Origin: Smallanthus sonchifolius
Lineage: Eukaryota; Streptophyta; Magnoliopsida; Asterales; Asteraceae
NCBI GenBank assembly: GCA_023525975.1
Contig: CM042023.1
Coordinates: 2,418,001-2,482,000, forward strand
DNA: 64,000 bases
Direction: 5' to 3'
Within the stretch, counting starts at the first letter, position 1. Each line of letters starts with the position of its first letter. Under the pieces are notes generated by a model that was given only the letters and a program-made list of their open reading frames with translations, did no database searches and had not been told where the DNA came from. The translations under genes and the position numbers were made by a program. Below, piece by piece: positions 23,284 through 32,222 of the stretch.

Positions 23284-23645
23284 CCGACGACATGTCGTCG
23301 CTATAGGTCTTTTTCAAAAATTAAAAAAAAAACAAAAAAACCCTATACCGACGACATGTCGTCGGAATAGGGTCAACCTATACCGACGACATGTCGTCGG
23401 TACAGGGTTGGACTCTATACCGACGACATGTCGTCGGTATAGAATTTATTTTTGAATTTTTTAATTAAACCCTATACCGACGACAAGTCGTCGGTATAGG
23501 CTGACCTATCCCGACGACACCTATCCCGACGACAATCTTGGGCTATTGGGACGAAGCAATCCCGACGACACCTATCCCGACGATATGTCGTCGGCATAAG
23601 CTATCCCGACGACAAGTCGTCGCTATAGGGTCAAAAAAAGTCGTC
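23284..23645. repeat. Right subterminal palindrome cluster
   Basis: Four perfect CGACGACATGTCGTCG copies and several variants (cgacgacaagtcgtcg, cgacgatatgtcgtcg and half-sites), ending at the right terminus. Confidence 0.9.
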
Positions 23646-23673
23646 GATATAGGGTGATATTGTTGTAGTGATA

Positions 23674-24930
23674 CTTGGCTGACTCCACCATGGAAGTTAA
23701 ATTTGTGAGTTTCAGAATATACACAAAGTTACTGAGATAAAATAAAGCTTTGAATTTATTTACTTTTTGGCTTCTTGCATTTTAGAAAAAAAGTTCCTAT
23801 ATTTTTTTTTATAAATTTGGTAAAATAATGTTTGATTATGGTTAATTTGGTATTTAGTTTGGTTACTGACCCACTTCAGGTCTGTTCTTGAATTTCTTGC
23901 AACTGCTGATAATCAAAATCCGCTTTTCATTTTTTTATTTTTTTTGGTCAGTGCACCTTATGCATTTGTTTTTCTCTCTGTATTTCTTCATGTTTATACT
24001 TCTGTGCCTATGTGCAGGGTGGAATGCGGTCTGTGTCACTAATCATGATACATCTCCCCCGAGGTAACTTTTGAATGTTGTGTACAATATGCGAATAAAG
24101 AGATGAATTACTATGTCTAAGTTTCAATCTAAGTAATATGTTATTTAGTAGTACTAGCCACGGTTTTCAAAATGGTATGTTTGGTTTTGATTTGGTTCAT
24201 TGAACAATTGTATTAATCCCATTAGCGGATGTGAATCATGCTTCATTGGTTATGGTTTTAGAAAGGTCTAATTTTTATGTTGGCATTTAATAAAATTATA
24301 ATGCCAATAGGAGAAAGGCAATGTTTTTATGATCAATAAGTGTCTCAGTTGATTCAGTTCGATTACAAGAGGTTAATGGCGTACGAATCTGGAAGCAAAC
24401 CTTCGGTGGCTTGCCTGAACCCACAACAACTCCTGCTCCCATCGACCCCTCTCTCCTTCGGTCCCATTTAGGGTTTTGATTCAAGTGCATTTTGAGTAAT
24501 CATTGCTTAGCAAGTAAGAATTCCGGTGATTTCTTCGTCTTCATGCTTTTGTTATTTTGTGATATATCTAATAAGGATTTAAGTTTTTTGTTACTTATAG
24601 ACCGAGACAAGCAAGTAAAAATTAAAGATTTGCTTCATCTTATAGAGATTTCAAATCTTATTTCCTGCTTGAACTACATAAATTTTTGTTTTTAGTGTTC
24701 GCCAATGCCATCTCCAACCCATACCATCTTTCATATCCATAATGGAACAATTTTTGTTAGAAGCTAGACGAAAAAGACGATAAACCATTAAGTTTTTAAT
24801 TCTTTTTTTGCATTATTCATTTTTAAATTTGATCGGATGTGTTGAAAACAAGCGAATCCTAAATAGTAAACACACATATGTGATACAATCATTATTTTAC
24901 ATATAGCTATATTTATAGCACCACTAGACA
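23674..24930. other. Spacer with exon-like pieces of an unknown gene
   Basis: 24018-24063 is flanked by a good acceptor (tatgtgcag) and donor (gaggtaact) and reads GGMRSVSLIMIHLPR. 24335-24465 on the plus strand can be read as EVNGVRIWKQTFGGLPEP then TTTPAPIDPSLL. Neither is recognised. They may be remains of a host gene interrupted by the CACTA element. Confidence 0.3.
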
Positions 24931-24939
24931 TATATTTTA

Positions 24940-25216
24940 GGGTTATTGGATTTTAATAATCTCAACTTTCATTTATTGACAATCCTAACTTGGGAAATGT
25001 TTACAGACACTTCCAACTTTAAGCTTATTTTCCTCCGACGATCCCATATTAACTGAAACTCATGCGCTAGAGGCATTCATGAAACAAAATCCTATATATG
25101 GGATCGTTGGAGGAAAATTAGCTCAAAGTTGGGAGTGTCTGTAAACATTTCCTGAGTTTGGATTAATCCCGACCAATAAGTGAAAGTTGAGATTATTAAA
25201 ATCCAATAACCTATCC
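24940..25216. mobile_element. Foldback MITE, probably Mutator-like, 277 bp
   Basis: Two arms of about 110 bases are inverted copies of each other (left ggttattggattttaataat; the right arm is its reverse). A 9-bp direct repeat TATATTTTA flanks the element (24931-24939 and 25217-25225), the TSD size of Mutator-like elements. The right terminus carries four extra bases relative to the left. Confidence 0.7.
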
Positions 25217-25313
25217 TATATTTTAATCTTTTTATGAAATGTTTGTGGATGTCGACATCTATGTATAGCTTTTTAAGGCCGCCAAAAGAAGATATATATA
25301 TATATATATATAG

Positions 25314-25670
25314 TGTGTGTGAGGTTTCACTACAAAGTCAAAAAAGTGTAAAAAGTGGTTTAAAACTCTCATAACCGGCTCATACGAACTCCGATTTCAC
25401 TCATTTCGGCGGCGTTGGAACCGTCTCGTCGAAGTCTATGATCTTAGCTTGTAGGGTTTAGCTTTTAGTGTTTAAATAATAGGGTTTAGTTTTTGCCTTA
25501 CGGTTTAGCCTTTGAGGTTTAGGCTTAGGGTTTAGCTTTTAGTATTTAGGCTTTGGAGGGGGGGGGGTTAGATTTTTGGGGGTCGGGTGGGGTGGGGGTT
25601 AAGGTTTTTTTTTTTTTTTTTTTTGGGGGGGGGGGGGTTGGGTTGGAGGTTTAGGCTTTGGGGGGGATAT
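25314..25670. mobile_element. (TA)n-flanked repeat, type D
   Basis: This follows a (TA)n tract and ends in another TA-rich tract. It starts gtgtgtgaggtttcactaca, then has a unique 100-base part and many tagggttta/ggtttagg words with long G runs. No TIR is clear. It belongs with the neighbouring (TA)n-bounded elements by position only. Confidence 0.35.
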
Positions 25671-25680
25671 AAATATATAT

Positions 25681-26112
25681 CCTTCCCCTAAGGATCATAA
25701 GAAAACTAATTGTTCATAAGAAAATCAAAAAACTATTTATAAAGGTAAAAAAAATAATAACTCAAAATATAAATAAAAAACTAAAAATCCGCTTCGGAGA
25801 CCTTGTTCCTCACGTCGTTCTCTTTAAAAAAAATCAGCGTTTTGCTACATATGTGTAGCATAGTTAGCTTTTGGGTGTGGTTTTTTGGGTTTAGTTTAGC
25901 TTTTAGGTTAGGTTTTTAGGGGGGTGGGGGGTTTAGGTTTTTGAGGGGTGGGGATGGGTTTAGGTCTTTGGGTGGGGGTGAGTTTAGGTCTTTGGGTGGG
26001 GGTTTAGGTTTTTGGATGAGGGTTAGGCTTTTGGGTGTACTACACATATGCAGCAGCTTTAATGAGGAGTTTTTTGGTTTTCTTACGAAAATGAGTTTTC
26101 TAGTGAACTCAC

Positions 26113-26116
<4 letters not shown>
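25681..26116 (+). mobile_element. (TA)n-flanked MITE, type A, copy 1
   Basis: The sequence between two (TA)n tracts matches, in reverse orientation, 52145-52539: aatgagttttctagtgaactcacccc at one end, cttcccc..atcataagaaaa at the other, with shared inner words (ctacacatatg, gagaacgacgtgg/cacgtcgttctc, aaggtctccg). Both copies are bordered by TA runs, so the element seems to insert in, or carry, TA microsatellites, as described for Micron elements in rice. Confidence 0.7.

Positions 26117-26117
<1 letters not shown>

Positions 26118-26157
<40 letters not shown>
26118..26157. repeat. (TA)n microsatellite
   Basis: About 20 TA units bordering the type A element on its right and touching the Helitron-like end at 26158. 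Confidence 0.9.
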
Positions 26158-26158
<1 letters not shown>

Positions 26159-26195
26159 TAGTTTAGATCCCGTGTCTACACACGGGGTGAAAACT
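26158..26195 (-). mobile_element. Helitron-like 3' terminus
   Basis: Read on the minus strand: a hairpin ccccgtgt/acacggg followed by atctaaaCTAG, then T. This is the structure of a plant Helitron 3' end. The matching 5' end to the right was not found, so the element's size is unknown. Confidence 0.5.
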
Positions 26196-26849
26196 GAAAA
26201 ATATCAATATATAAATTTTTTAAATCTGTATATATATATATATTTTACAGTTGTAAAAATATATTACATATACTAAGGATAGAAACAAACTCAAAATATG
26301 TAAAATTAATATATAATTGAGTTTCAAAAATAAGTTAATTACTATTTAATGTAATTTAACTTTCATTTACTATTTGATTGAAATAAAATTTAAATAATTA
26401 AATTTTAAAGTTTCTTATAATAATGAATAATTTAAAATAAAAGAAAACGAGAGTACAAATAAACTAGACAATTAAGAAATTACAAAAGTAAATGAGGTAT
26501 GCTTCGGAAAAGAAGTTATGCAAAAGCAACAACCATAAAATCATATGTTAAAGAAACCAAAATTCGTTTTTATTTAGAAAAATCTAATCTAAACTCAAAT
26601 TCAAAAAGCCAAAGAGGTAAAACTGAAACTAGAATCCATGGCCCGTTCAAGAAATTGATTACTAAATTGCTAAAACGGACCAAGTGCATAACTATGTTTC
26701 TGTTAGTAAAATTTGTCATAGTAATAACATCATTTAGAAAATTTAACATAATCACTTATCATAACAAAGTATGATTAATAGTTAAAAAAATAGATAAGGA
26801 AGGTTCTTATATGAATGATAGCTGCCTTTAGGCTCAACCCCACCCTACA
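26196..26849. other. AT-rich sequence, possibly Helitron interior
   Basis: No supported gene. The 91-codon frame at 26499-26774 is lysine/asparagine-rich without family features. The stretch could belong to the Helitron-like element to its left. Confidence 0.35.
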
Positions 26850-27060
26850 CAAAAGTCTTTCACGTATCATCAGTCAACAAAGTTGATTTCTGTTCTCCTT
26901 CTTTAATATTAATTAGTGGAATATGACCTCCCACAAAGTTACAATGGATCGTGGAATTAAATGCCTCGTTAATCTCAGTCACATTATCTATTTTTGAACC
27001 AATTCAAGTCTAACTCCAATCAAAACTTATTTGGTTCACAATCAGAGTTAGGGTCACATT
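26850..27060 (+). repeat. Dispersed repeat (relative of 6290-6478)
   Basis: Diverged second copy of the sequence described at 6290-6478, same orientation. Confidence 0.55.
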
Positions 27061-27239
27061 ATTCCATCTATAAAACAGATCCATGGTCATAAAAATGCCC
27101 GTCTCAAATAGCACAACACGTTTTAAACATATTAGTTGTATATGATACGAAAATTCACTATTAAGCCGTTAGTAGTTCCACTAGGATGGTTGATATTCTC
27201 GGAAAGTGATAGTCGATGTGAGAAATTACTATTTGAGAT

Positions 27240-27368
27240 GACAAATTTTAAGATGACAAATTAATTTTTTTTTATGACAACTGTACTTTATTTTATAATA
27301 TTATTCGACAATTTTAAGATGACAAATTAGTTTGTTTTTTTTTATGACAACTGCACTTTATTTTATAA
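27240..27368. repeat. Tandem duplication of about 69 bases
   Basis: ttaagatgacaaatta...tatgacaactg(t/c)actttattttata occurs twice in a row. Confidence 0.75.
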
Positions 27369-27409
27369 ATAATCGTATCATGACTTTGTAAGATACAAAA
27401 AAGTAGTCA

Positions 27410-27615
27410 AATAGGAGATGGATTGTGCATGATTAATAAGAGACAAAGTCGGCATGTCTCTTTCAACTACTTTTCAAAATAAAAATTCAATAGTCTAATT
27501 TTGAACCATTACTCGGCAGTGCACAAATAAAACAATTTTTCAGTTTAAGGCACGTTCTCTAAAGCTAAATTTAACCAGATGGCAACCCCCCACGGGATTT
27601 CAAATCATCCACTCA

Positions 27616-27620
<5 letters not shown>
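27410..27620 (-). repeat. Dispersed repeat, copy 3, inverted
   Basis: The reverse strand matches the 3' part of 15290-15650 (gactttgtctcttat, aatcatgcacaatcc), next to a (TTA)n tract at 27617-27652. Confidence 0.55.
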
Positions 27621-27655
<35 letters not shown>

Positions 27656-27664
27656 AATATTATT

Positions 27665-27778
27665 ATTTTTTTAGAACGACGAATTTTTTAATCCTGTCAC
27701 TAGTGAGACTTAAATTTGTGACATTCAAACCTTAGGCGCTGTTAGTGGCTTCCCCTCACCATTGGGCCACCAACCTCA
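27665..27778 (-). mobile_element. SINE on the minus strand
   Basis: Read in reverse it shows tggcccaatggtgagggg (A-box-like), aggtttgaatgtcac (B-box-like) and the tail cgtcgttctaaaaaaa, the same 3' end type as at 6495-6733 and 18499-18619. I could not define a clean target duplication in the surrounding TA/TTA-rich DNA. Confidence 0.65.
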
Positions 27779-27996
27779 ATAGTCTTATAAAAGTTATTGT
27801 TATCATAATTCGGTCTCAACATGCGCAACCTCTCTGTCTCTCGTGATAGGGGTAAGGCTTGACCCATCCTACCCTCCCAGACCCTACAAATAACATTTTC
27901 TACAAGTGAGATTTTACTGGATACATTTGTTTGTTTATTTGTATTATTATCATAATTGTTATTATTACTATTATTATAGTTATTAAAATAATAATA

Positions 27997-28001
<5 letters not shown>

Positions 28002-28064
<63 letters not shown>
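28002..28064. repeat. (TA)n microsatellite
   Basis: About 30 TA units, preceded by an irregular ATT/AAT-rich tract from 27945. Confidence 0.9.
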
Positions 28065-28071
<7 letters not shown>

Positions 28072-28204
28072 AAGGCAAGTTTTGTTTGTGAAGGAAAAGT
28101 TACTATACAAAATTTACGACTTGAGAAGCTAATGGTACAAGCAGCTTAATGCATATTTTGTTCTTTTTCTCATATCGACCTTATTTATATAATTGGGCCG
28201 GAGG

Positions 28205-28325
28205 AGCATGAACACAAAAGACGTGTTTGTTCTAGTGGTAGCAGAGCTTTAACACTATGCATTGGACGCGAGTTCGAAACCCACATCCACCTGCAGGTTT
28301 TAAGGGATTTTAGGCTATTTTCTTA
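28205..28325 (+). mobile_element. SINE-like sequence with Pol III boxes
   Basis: tgttctagtggtagcagagc (A box) and gcgagttcgaaacccac (B box) are well matched and spaced by about 30 bases. It is not a tRNA: no acceptor stem or anticodon arm folds. The end and the target duplication are unclear. Confidence 0.5.
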
Positions 28326-28429
28326 ATTTTTTTTTCTTGCGATTTTCATGGTTTTTTTATGCGTTTAATCTTATACACTCTTCTCGCGCATGGTGAGTTT
28401 ACATACGTTTTTTTATTTAACTTATAAAT

Positions 28430-28684
28430 TTTCGAGGACGTTAATTCCCTCTGCAACGCACGGGTTAGAAACACGCAACGCGCCCCCCCCCCCCTCCCCT
28501 ACGCCGGTTTTTGGGCTTTCATGCTATTTTTTTTTCTTGCGTTTTAATTTATAACTATAAATCTTATGCTATCTTCTTGCGCATGGTGAGTTTATCTAAA
28601 GGTTTGGTTTTATTTTATAAGTTTTAAAAAACGTTAATTTCTTCCGTGGATTAACACGCTGCAACGCGCGTGAGTAAAAGCTAG
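28430..28684 (+). mobile_element. Helitron-like 3' terminus
   Basis: caacgcgcgtgagtaaaagCTAG at 28661-28684 resembles the 3' ends of a common plant Helitron family (caacgc..ggg..aaCTAG). A near copy without a clean CTAG lies at about 28455. The 5' end was not found. Confidence 0.4.
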
Positions 28685-28689
28685 CATTC

Positions 28690-29156
28690 TCACCGGAAGC
28701 CGCCACAACGTGCGGGGCCTCCTTCTACTTTATTATAGTTATAATTAATTATAATTATTGTTAATAATAATACTCTTTTAGTTGGACATCGATGGCCCTA
28801 ATGGCCCTTGTAATGTGTAGTGCGTTGGTTTTTTTGTTATATATAGAAATATTATAGTTGTTAAACACATGTTAGTATACTAATGCTTAATATTCGCACC
28901 TTATTGTGTTTTAATGAGTCTCGTAATATGTTTGTGAGTTGTTTAGGTTGCACGAAGCCACGAAATGTTATAAAAGTTATTTTCTTGTGGGATTATATCC
29001 CCCCTCCCCCTTCCCTCACAATCAGATTTTATTTTCAACATCTACATACCAACACCTTTTATTAACTTTGCATTATGCACATTAATCCCTTTTTTTTCAA
29101 CATCTACATACTAACACCTTTTAAAAGATAATAATTTATGAAATTGGGATGTTACA
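28690..29156. other. Unassigned sequence ending like an LTR
   Basis: The right edge, read in reverse, is TGTAACATCCCAATTT, similar to the start of the solo LTR at 558. This may be a short or truncated LTR inserted in the copia fragment that starts at 29157. No opposite end is visible. Confidence 0.35.
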
Positions 29157-30735
29157 GATAAAGCCTTTCTTGCAGTCTTTGGAATTGAAACAAAGGAAAC
29201 ACTAGTAATAGAATAGAAGCCTGAAAGACTAGTAACACAAGCATGAAAGGCAGAATATAACCGATCATATTTTAAATAATGATATATACGATAAGAGTTA
29301 GTAGTGGACCATGTACCTTTACCTTGAGCAATAGATAAATCAACATCTTGTAAGACCTGAGACAGACAGCTAACCGTTGAAGGATAAGTGTCACGGAAAC
29401 TCGTTCGTAAAGGTGGATCTAGAGGATTACCCGCACGTGGAGGTGTAGGCCAAGGACATCGATGACAGGTTTGTAAATGTGGATTTGGAGGCATGGCAAT
29501 AGTGGGAGACTTGGTATTTTGAACATGATTCACTTGAGATGATTCTAGTAGATTGGTAGAAAAATATACTAGATGATAAGAAGGTGACATCAACCGTCAT
29601 GAAATACTTGTTGAGACTAGAAAAATAACATTTGTTGCATGTCTTAAGTAGGAGAGTAACTTAGAAAGACACATTTGAGGACTTTGGGAGCCAATTTATC
29701 TCGACCTAAATCCAAATAATTGACGAAGCAGACTCCGAAGGGGAAGATGATGACACTACTAAAAAACTGAAAAATTTGCGACAGCAGATTTCGTCGGAAA
29801 TTTGTCAGAGTTGGCCATTAGCGACAAGTTTAAGACATAAGTGTTTGTCGGAAAAACCCTCGTAGGAAAAAAAATTCCGATAACTTCCTGTCTAAATTTC
29901 GGACGAATTAGCGACAAAAGTCTTTCTTAGGTAATTTCTGACAATATTCCGACGATTATATTCTCTTCGTGGGAATAGCGACAAATTCATTTTTGTCGCG
30001 ATTTTGTCGAAAAATTATAGGAACTTTATGGTTACTTTTTTGTTTATGTTTTGTCGGAAAGTTGTTACTAACTCGTGGGAAATTTCGTTGTCGCTAGTTT
30101 GTCGGAAACTTTTGTAAGAAATATTGTTGTTTTCTAGTAGTGTAAAAGGCTCGATCCGTAAATAGAACCGAGATAGGAATCGTCGCCTAACACCGAGGAT
30201 GGTCTGAGACTAATAAGATAATATGTAGTGAAAACAATACCGGCCCAAAAACGAAGTAGAAGATTAACGTCATAGAGTAAGGCACGATCAGTTTCAACTA
30301 GATGTCGATTTTCGTTTCTGCGCAGACACCGTTTTGTTGTGGAGTTCTAAGACATGAGGACTGGTGTAAAATGTCTTGGGTTGCCATGTAGTAAAAAAAT
30401 GTGTTGAAAAATTACTCAAGGGCGTTGTCACTTCTCAAAGTATGAATAGGCGGGCCAACCTGTGTTTTTGTTTCAGCGCATAAGTTTTTAAAAATATTAT
30501 ATAGTTGAGAACTTTGTTTAATTAAGAAAACGCTAGTGCAACGGGAATAATTATCAACAAACTAAATGGAATACTCAACCTTAATGAGGAACTAACTCAA
30601 CTAGGATCCCACACATCAAAGTAAATAAGAGAAAAAGGGGAATCAATTCAGTTATTAATTATTGGAGGGAAAACACCACGACTATATTTCAGTAGTTGAC
30701 ACGAATCACAGTACTCACAGGTCACAGTTTATTTA
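29157..30735 (-). pseudogene. Broken Ty1/copia pol (integrase to RT hinge)
   Basis: On the minus strand, from right to left, the copia order is visible: CEYCDSCQLLKYSRG (pre-integrase zinc part), SDSPFSLIYFDVWDPS-like integrase start, THTLRSDNALE-like second acidic site, PQQNGVCAETK (the catalytic glutamate region, altered), then the hinge YHYLKYDRLYSAFHA and SIPKTARKALS just before RT. Several stops and shifts break it. A 389-base CACTA MITE splits it at 29754-30142. RT and RNase H are missing, and the right side runs into a truncated gypsy LTR. Confidence 0.75.
29754..30142. mobile_element. CACTA-type MITE, 389 bp, inside copia fragment
   Basis: Ends CACTACTAAAAAACTG and, reversed, CACTACTAGAAAACAACAAT, with many gtcgga/cgacaa words inside. 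The 3-bp flanks are tga and taa, so one base differs. The same right end (gaaatattgttgttttcta) occurs at about 42295 and 46025. Confidence 0.75.
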
Positions 30736-30737
30736 AA

Positions 30738-31817
30738 TTTCCATCATATTTTATTGATTTCCTGAAAACATTTTGAAAATGAAACGTCAGCGTGAACGCC
30801 GGTGAATACAATTATCTTGACACTAAAAAACATTTGGCACAAACAAGTATTAATTTGATAATCACAACTTCATTGTTCAATCTACACATTCAGCAGGCCC
30901 TCATGTCCTGACTATTGCACTACTGTATACACTGGTAGTATGTCTTTATAACAACGGGGACTCATGTCTCCTCATTTGTTAAAAAGGGAAGTACCAGCTG
31001 CGATATGAGACTTTCACCCGTGACCCGTGTATTCCTTGCAAGTTTTGCGTATACCTATGACCCGAATGCTTACACGTAGGTGAATGTTGAGCATTACTCC
31101 CTTAACCTTTATTTGGCCATTTTCGTAAACAAAATGTTTAACACAAGTTTTCAGAGAGATAAAATATTCACCTTGTTTATAGGAATGGGCCTCTAAAGTC
31201 GAAAGTTTATTGTCTAGCTTCTAAGCTTGATTTCTCTAGCGTACCAGCACTTCTACAAGCGTTTCTTCTTAATCCAGGAACTAGAATGAGCGGGAGTTGG
31301 ACCGGGATTGTCGGGAGTGGTCTAGGTAGCTCATGGAACAAGATTTGGAAGTTGGATTTGTGTTTTGGGATGAGAAACTGACTGAGATCAATGGGCTATT
31401 TATAGGGGTGAATCTGGGTCCGTAGCGGACCATTATGTATGGGCGTAGTGGTCAGCTACCGCCCACACATGACGTCAACCCTATACGTCCCATTCTGATT
31501 GGACCGCACCTCGTTTTACGGCTGGCGGACCGTTATGAGGGTCACGGCGGTCCGTTATGGGTGCTGAGTCACAAGACACGTGTCAGCTTGAGAAATTGCG
31601 GCTGGATTACGGCTAGCGGACCGTTTATGAGGGTCGTGGCGGTCCGTCAGCCAACCCTGACGCATAGCGGACCGTTATGGGATTTGATAGCGGTTCGCTA
31701 TCTACCCAATTTTCTTATTTTTAAAATCTAACCCTAGACTTCTGATATTCATATATTTATAGTTCCTAGGGTTTGTACCTTGACTAAATCTTGGACATTT
31801 TTGTGGCAGGTGTTACA
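30738..31817 (-). repeat. Gypsy 3' LTR, truncated
   Basis: On the plus strand it ends tggcaggTGTTACA at 31817, which is the LTR start on the coding strand. From 30742 it aligns with 38496 onward of the other LTR. About 430 bases that should lie to the left are missing, replaced by copia sequence. The U3 part at 31430-31720 has the gcggaccg motifs; a TATAAATAG-type box is at about 31392-31402. Confidence 0.85.
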
Positions 31818-31832
31818 TCCTCCCCATCTTGC
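31818..31832 (-). other. Polypurine tract of gypsy element
   Basis: The minus strand reads gcaagatggggagga immediately before the LTR start TGTAACA, the expected plus-strand primer site. Confidence 0.8.
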
Positions 31833-31851
31833 TTTAAACTCGTCCTCGAGT

Positions 31852-32222
31852 TTATTCAAACAAGTGCGGATATTTCTTTCTCATTTCAGACTCTAGTTCC
31901 CACGTGTACTCAGGTCCACGTCTGGAGTTCCATTTTACTTTCACAATCATCATTTTCTTTCTTTTTAATCTCTTTTCCTACCTGTCCTCAATTTGCTAAG
32001 GTTGTTCCGCAAATCTTAGTTTTTCATCTACCTCTACATCGTGTAGGGGCATTACCAGAGCTTCATCTGCCAAACACTTACGCAGATTGGATATATGGAA
32101 TACATCGTGTATTCCATTCATTTCTTCTGCCAATACGAGTTGATAGGCCATAGGCCCAACCCTTTTCAAGATTTTGAATGGTCCTACGAATCTAAGACTT
32201 AACTTTCCTTTCTTTCTGAATC
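31852..32222 (-). pseudogene. Gypsy integrase C-terminus and chromodomain, frame broken
   Basis: This continues the frame of the large pol frame after a TAA at 32223. It reads KGKLSLRFVGPFKILKRVGP, HDVFHISNLRKC, and after two more stops KWNSRRGPEYTWELESEMRK and KYPHLFE, the end of a chromodomain. Chromodomains steer integration to heterochromatin. The stops after ALVMPL..AEQP and at the pol junction mean no full-length protein is made. Confidence 0.75.

Larger units (their letters stand above)
17881..23670. mobile_element. Gene-capturing non-autonomous CACTA element, 5.79 kb
   Basis: Left end CACTACAACAAATTGACCC and right end, reversed, CACTACAACAATATCACCC. A perfect 3-bp TSD ATA flanks it (17878-17880 and 23671-23673). 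Three clusters of the palindrome CGACGACATGTCGTCG occupy the left end, the middle (20621-20990) and the right end, as expected of subterminal transposase-binding repeats. Between the left and middle clusters lie two unrelated host gene fragments (WAT1-like, minus; RWP-RK, plus) and a SINE. Between the middle and right clusters lie leader-like DNA, a long tgtatgtatg-rich duplicated part and the tail of a plant transposase-associated protein. No full transposase is present. The middle cluster suggests the original left end was near 20600 and the first 2.7 kb was added by capture. Confidence 0.85.

Noticed and set aside
28216..28280. Possible tRNA gene from good A and B boxes
   Set aside because: No acceptor stem, anticodon loop or T-arm pairing; the sequence fits a tRNA-derived SINE better.
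28690..29156. Complete solo LTR ending gatgttaca
   Set aside because: Only one end is recognisable; no opposite terminus or target duplication could be found.
31435..31731. 98-codon frame recurring at 39185 and 43018
   Set aside because: It lies in the U3 repeats of the gypsy LTR; recurrence follows from LTR homology and there is no protein family.
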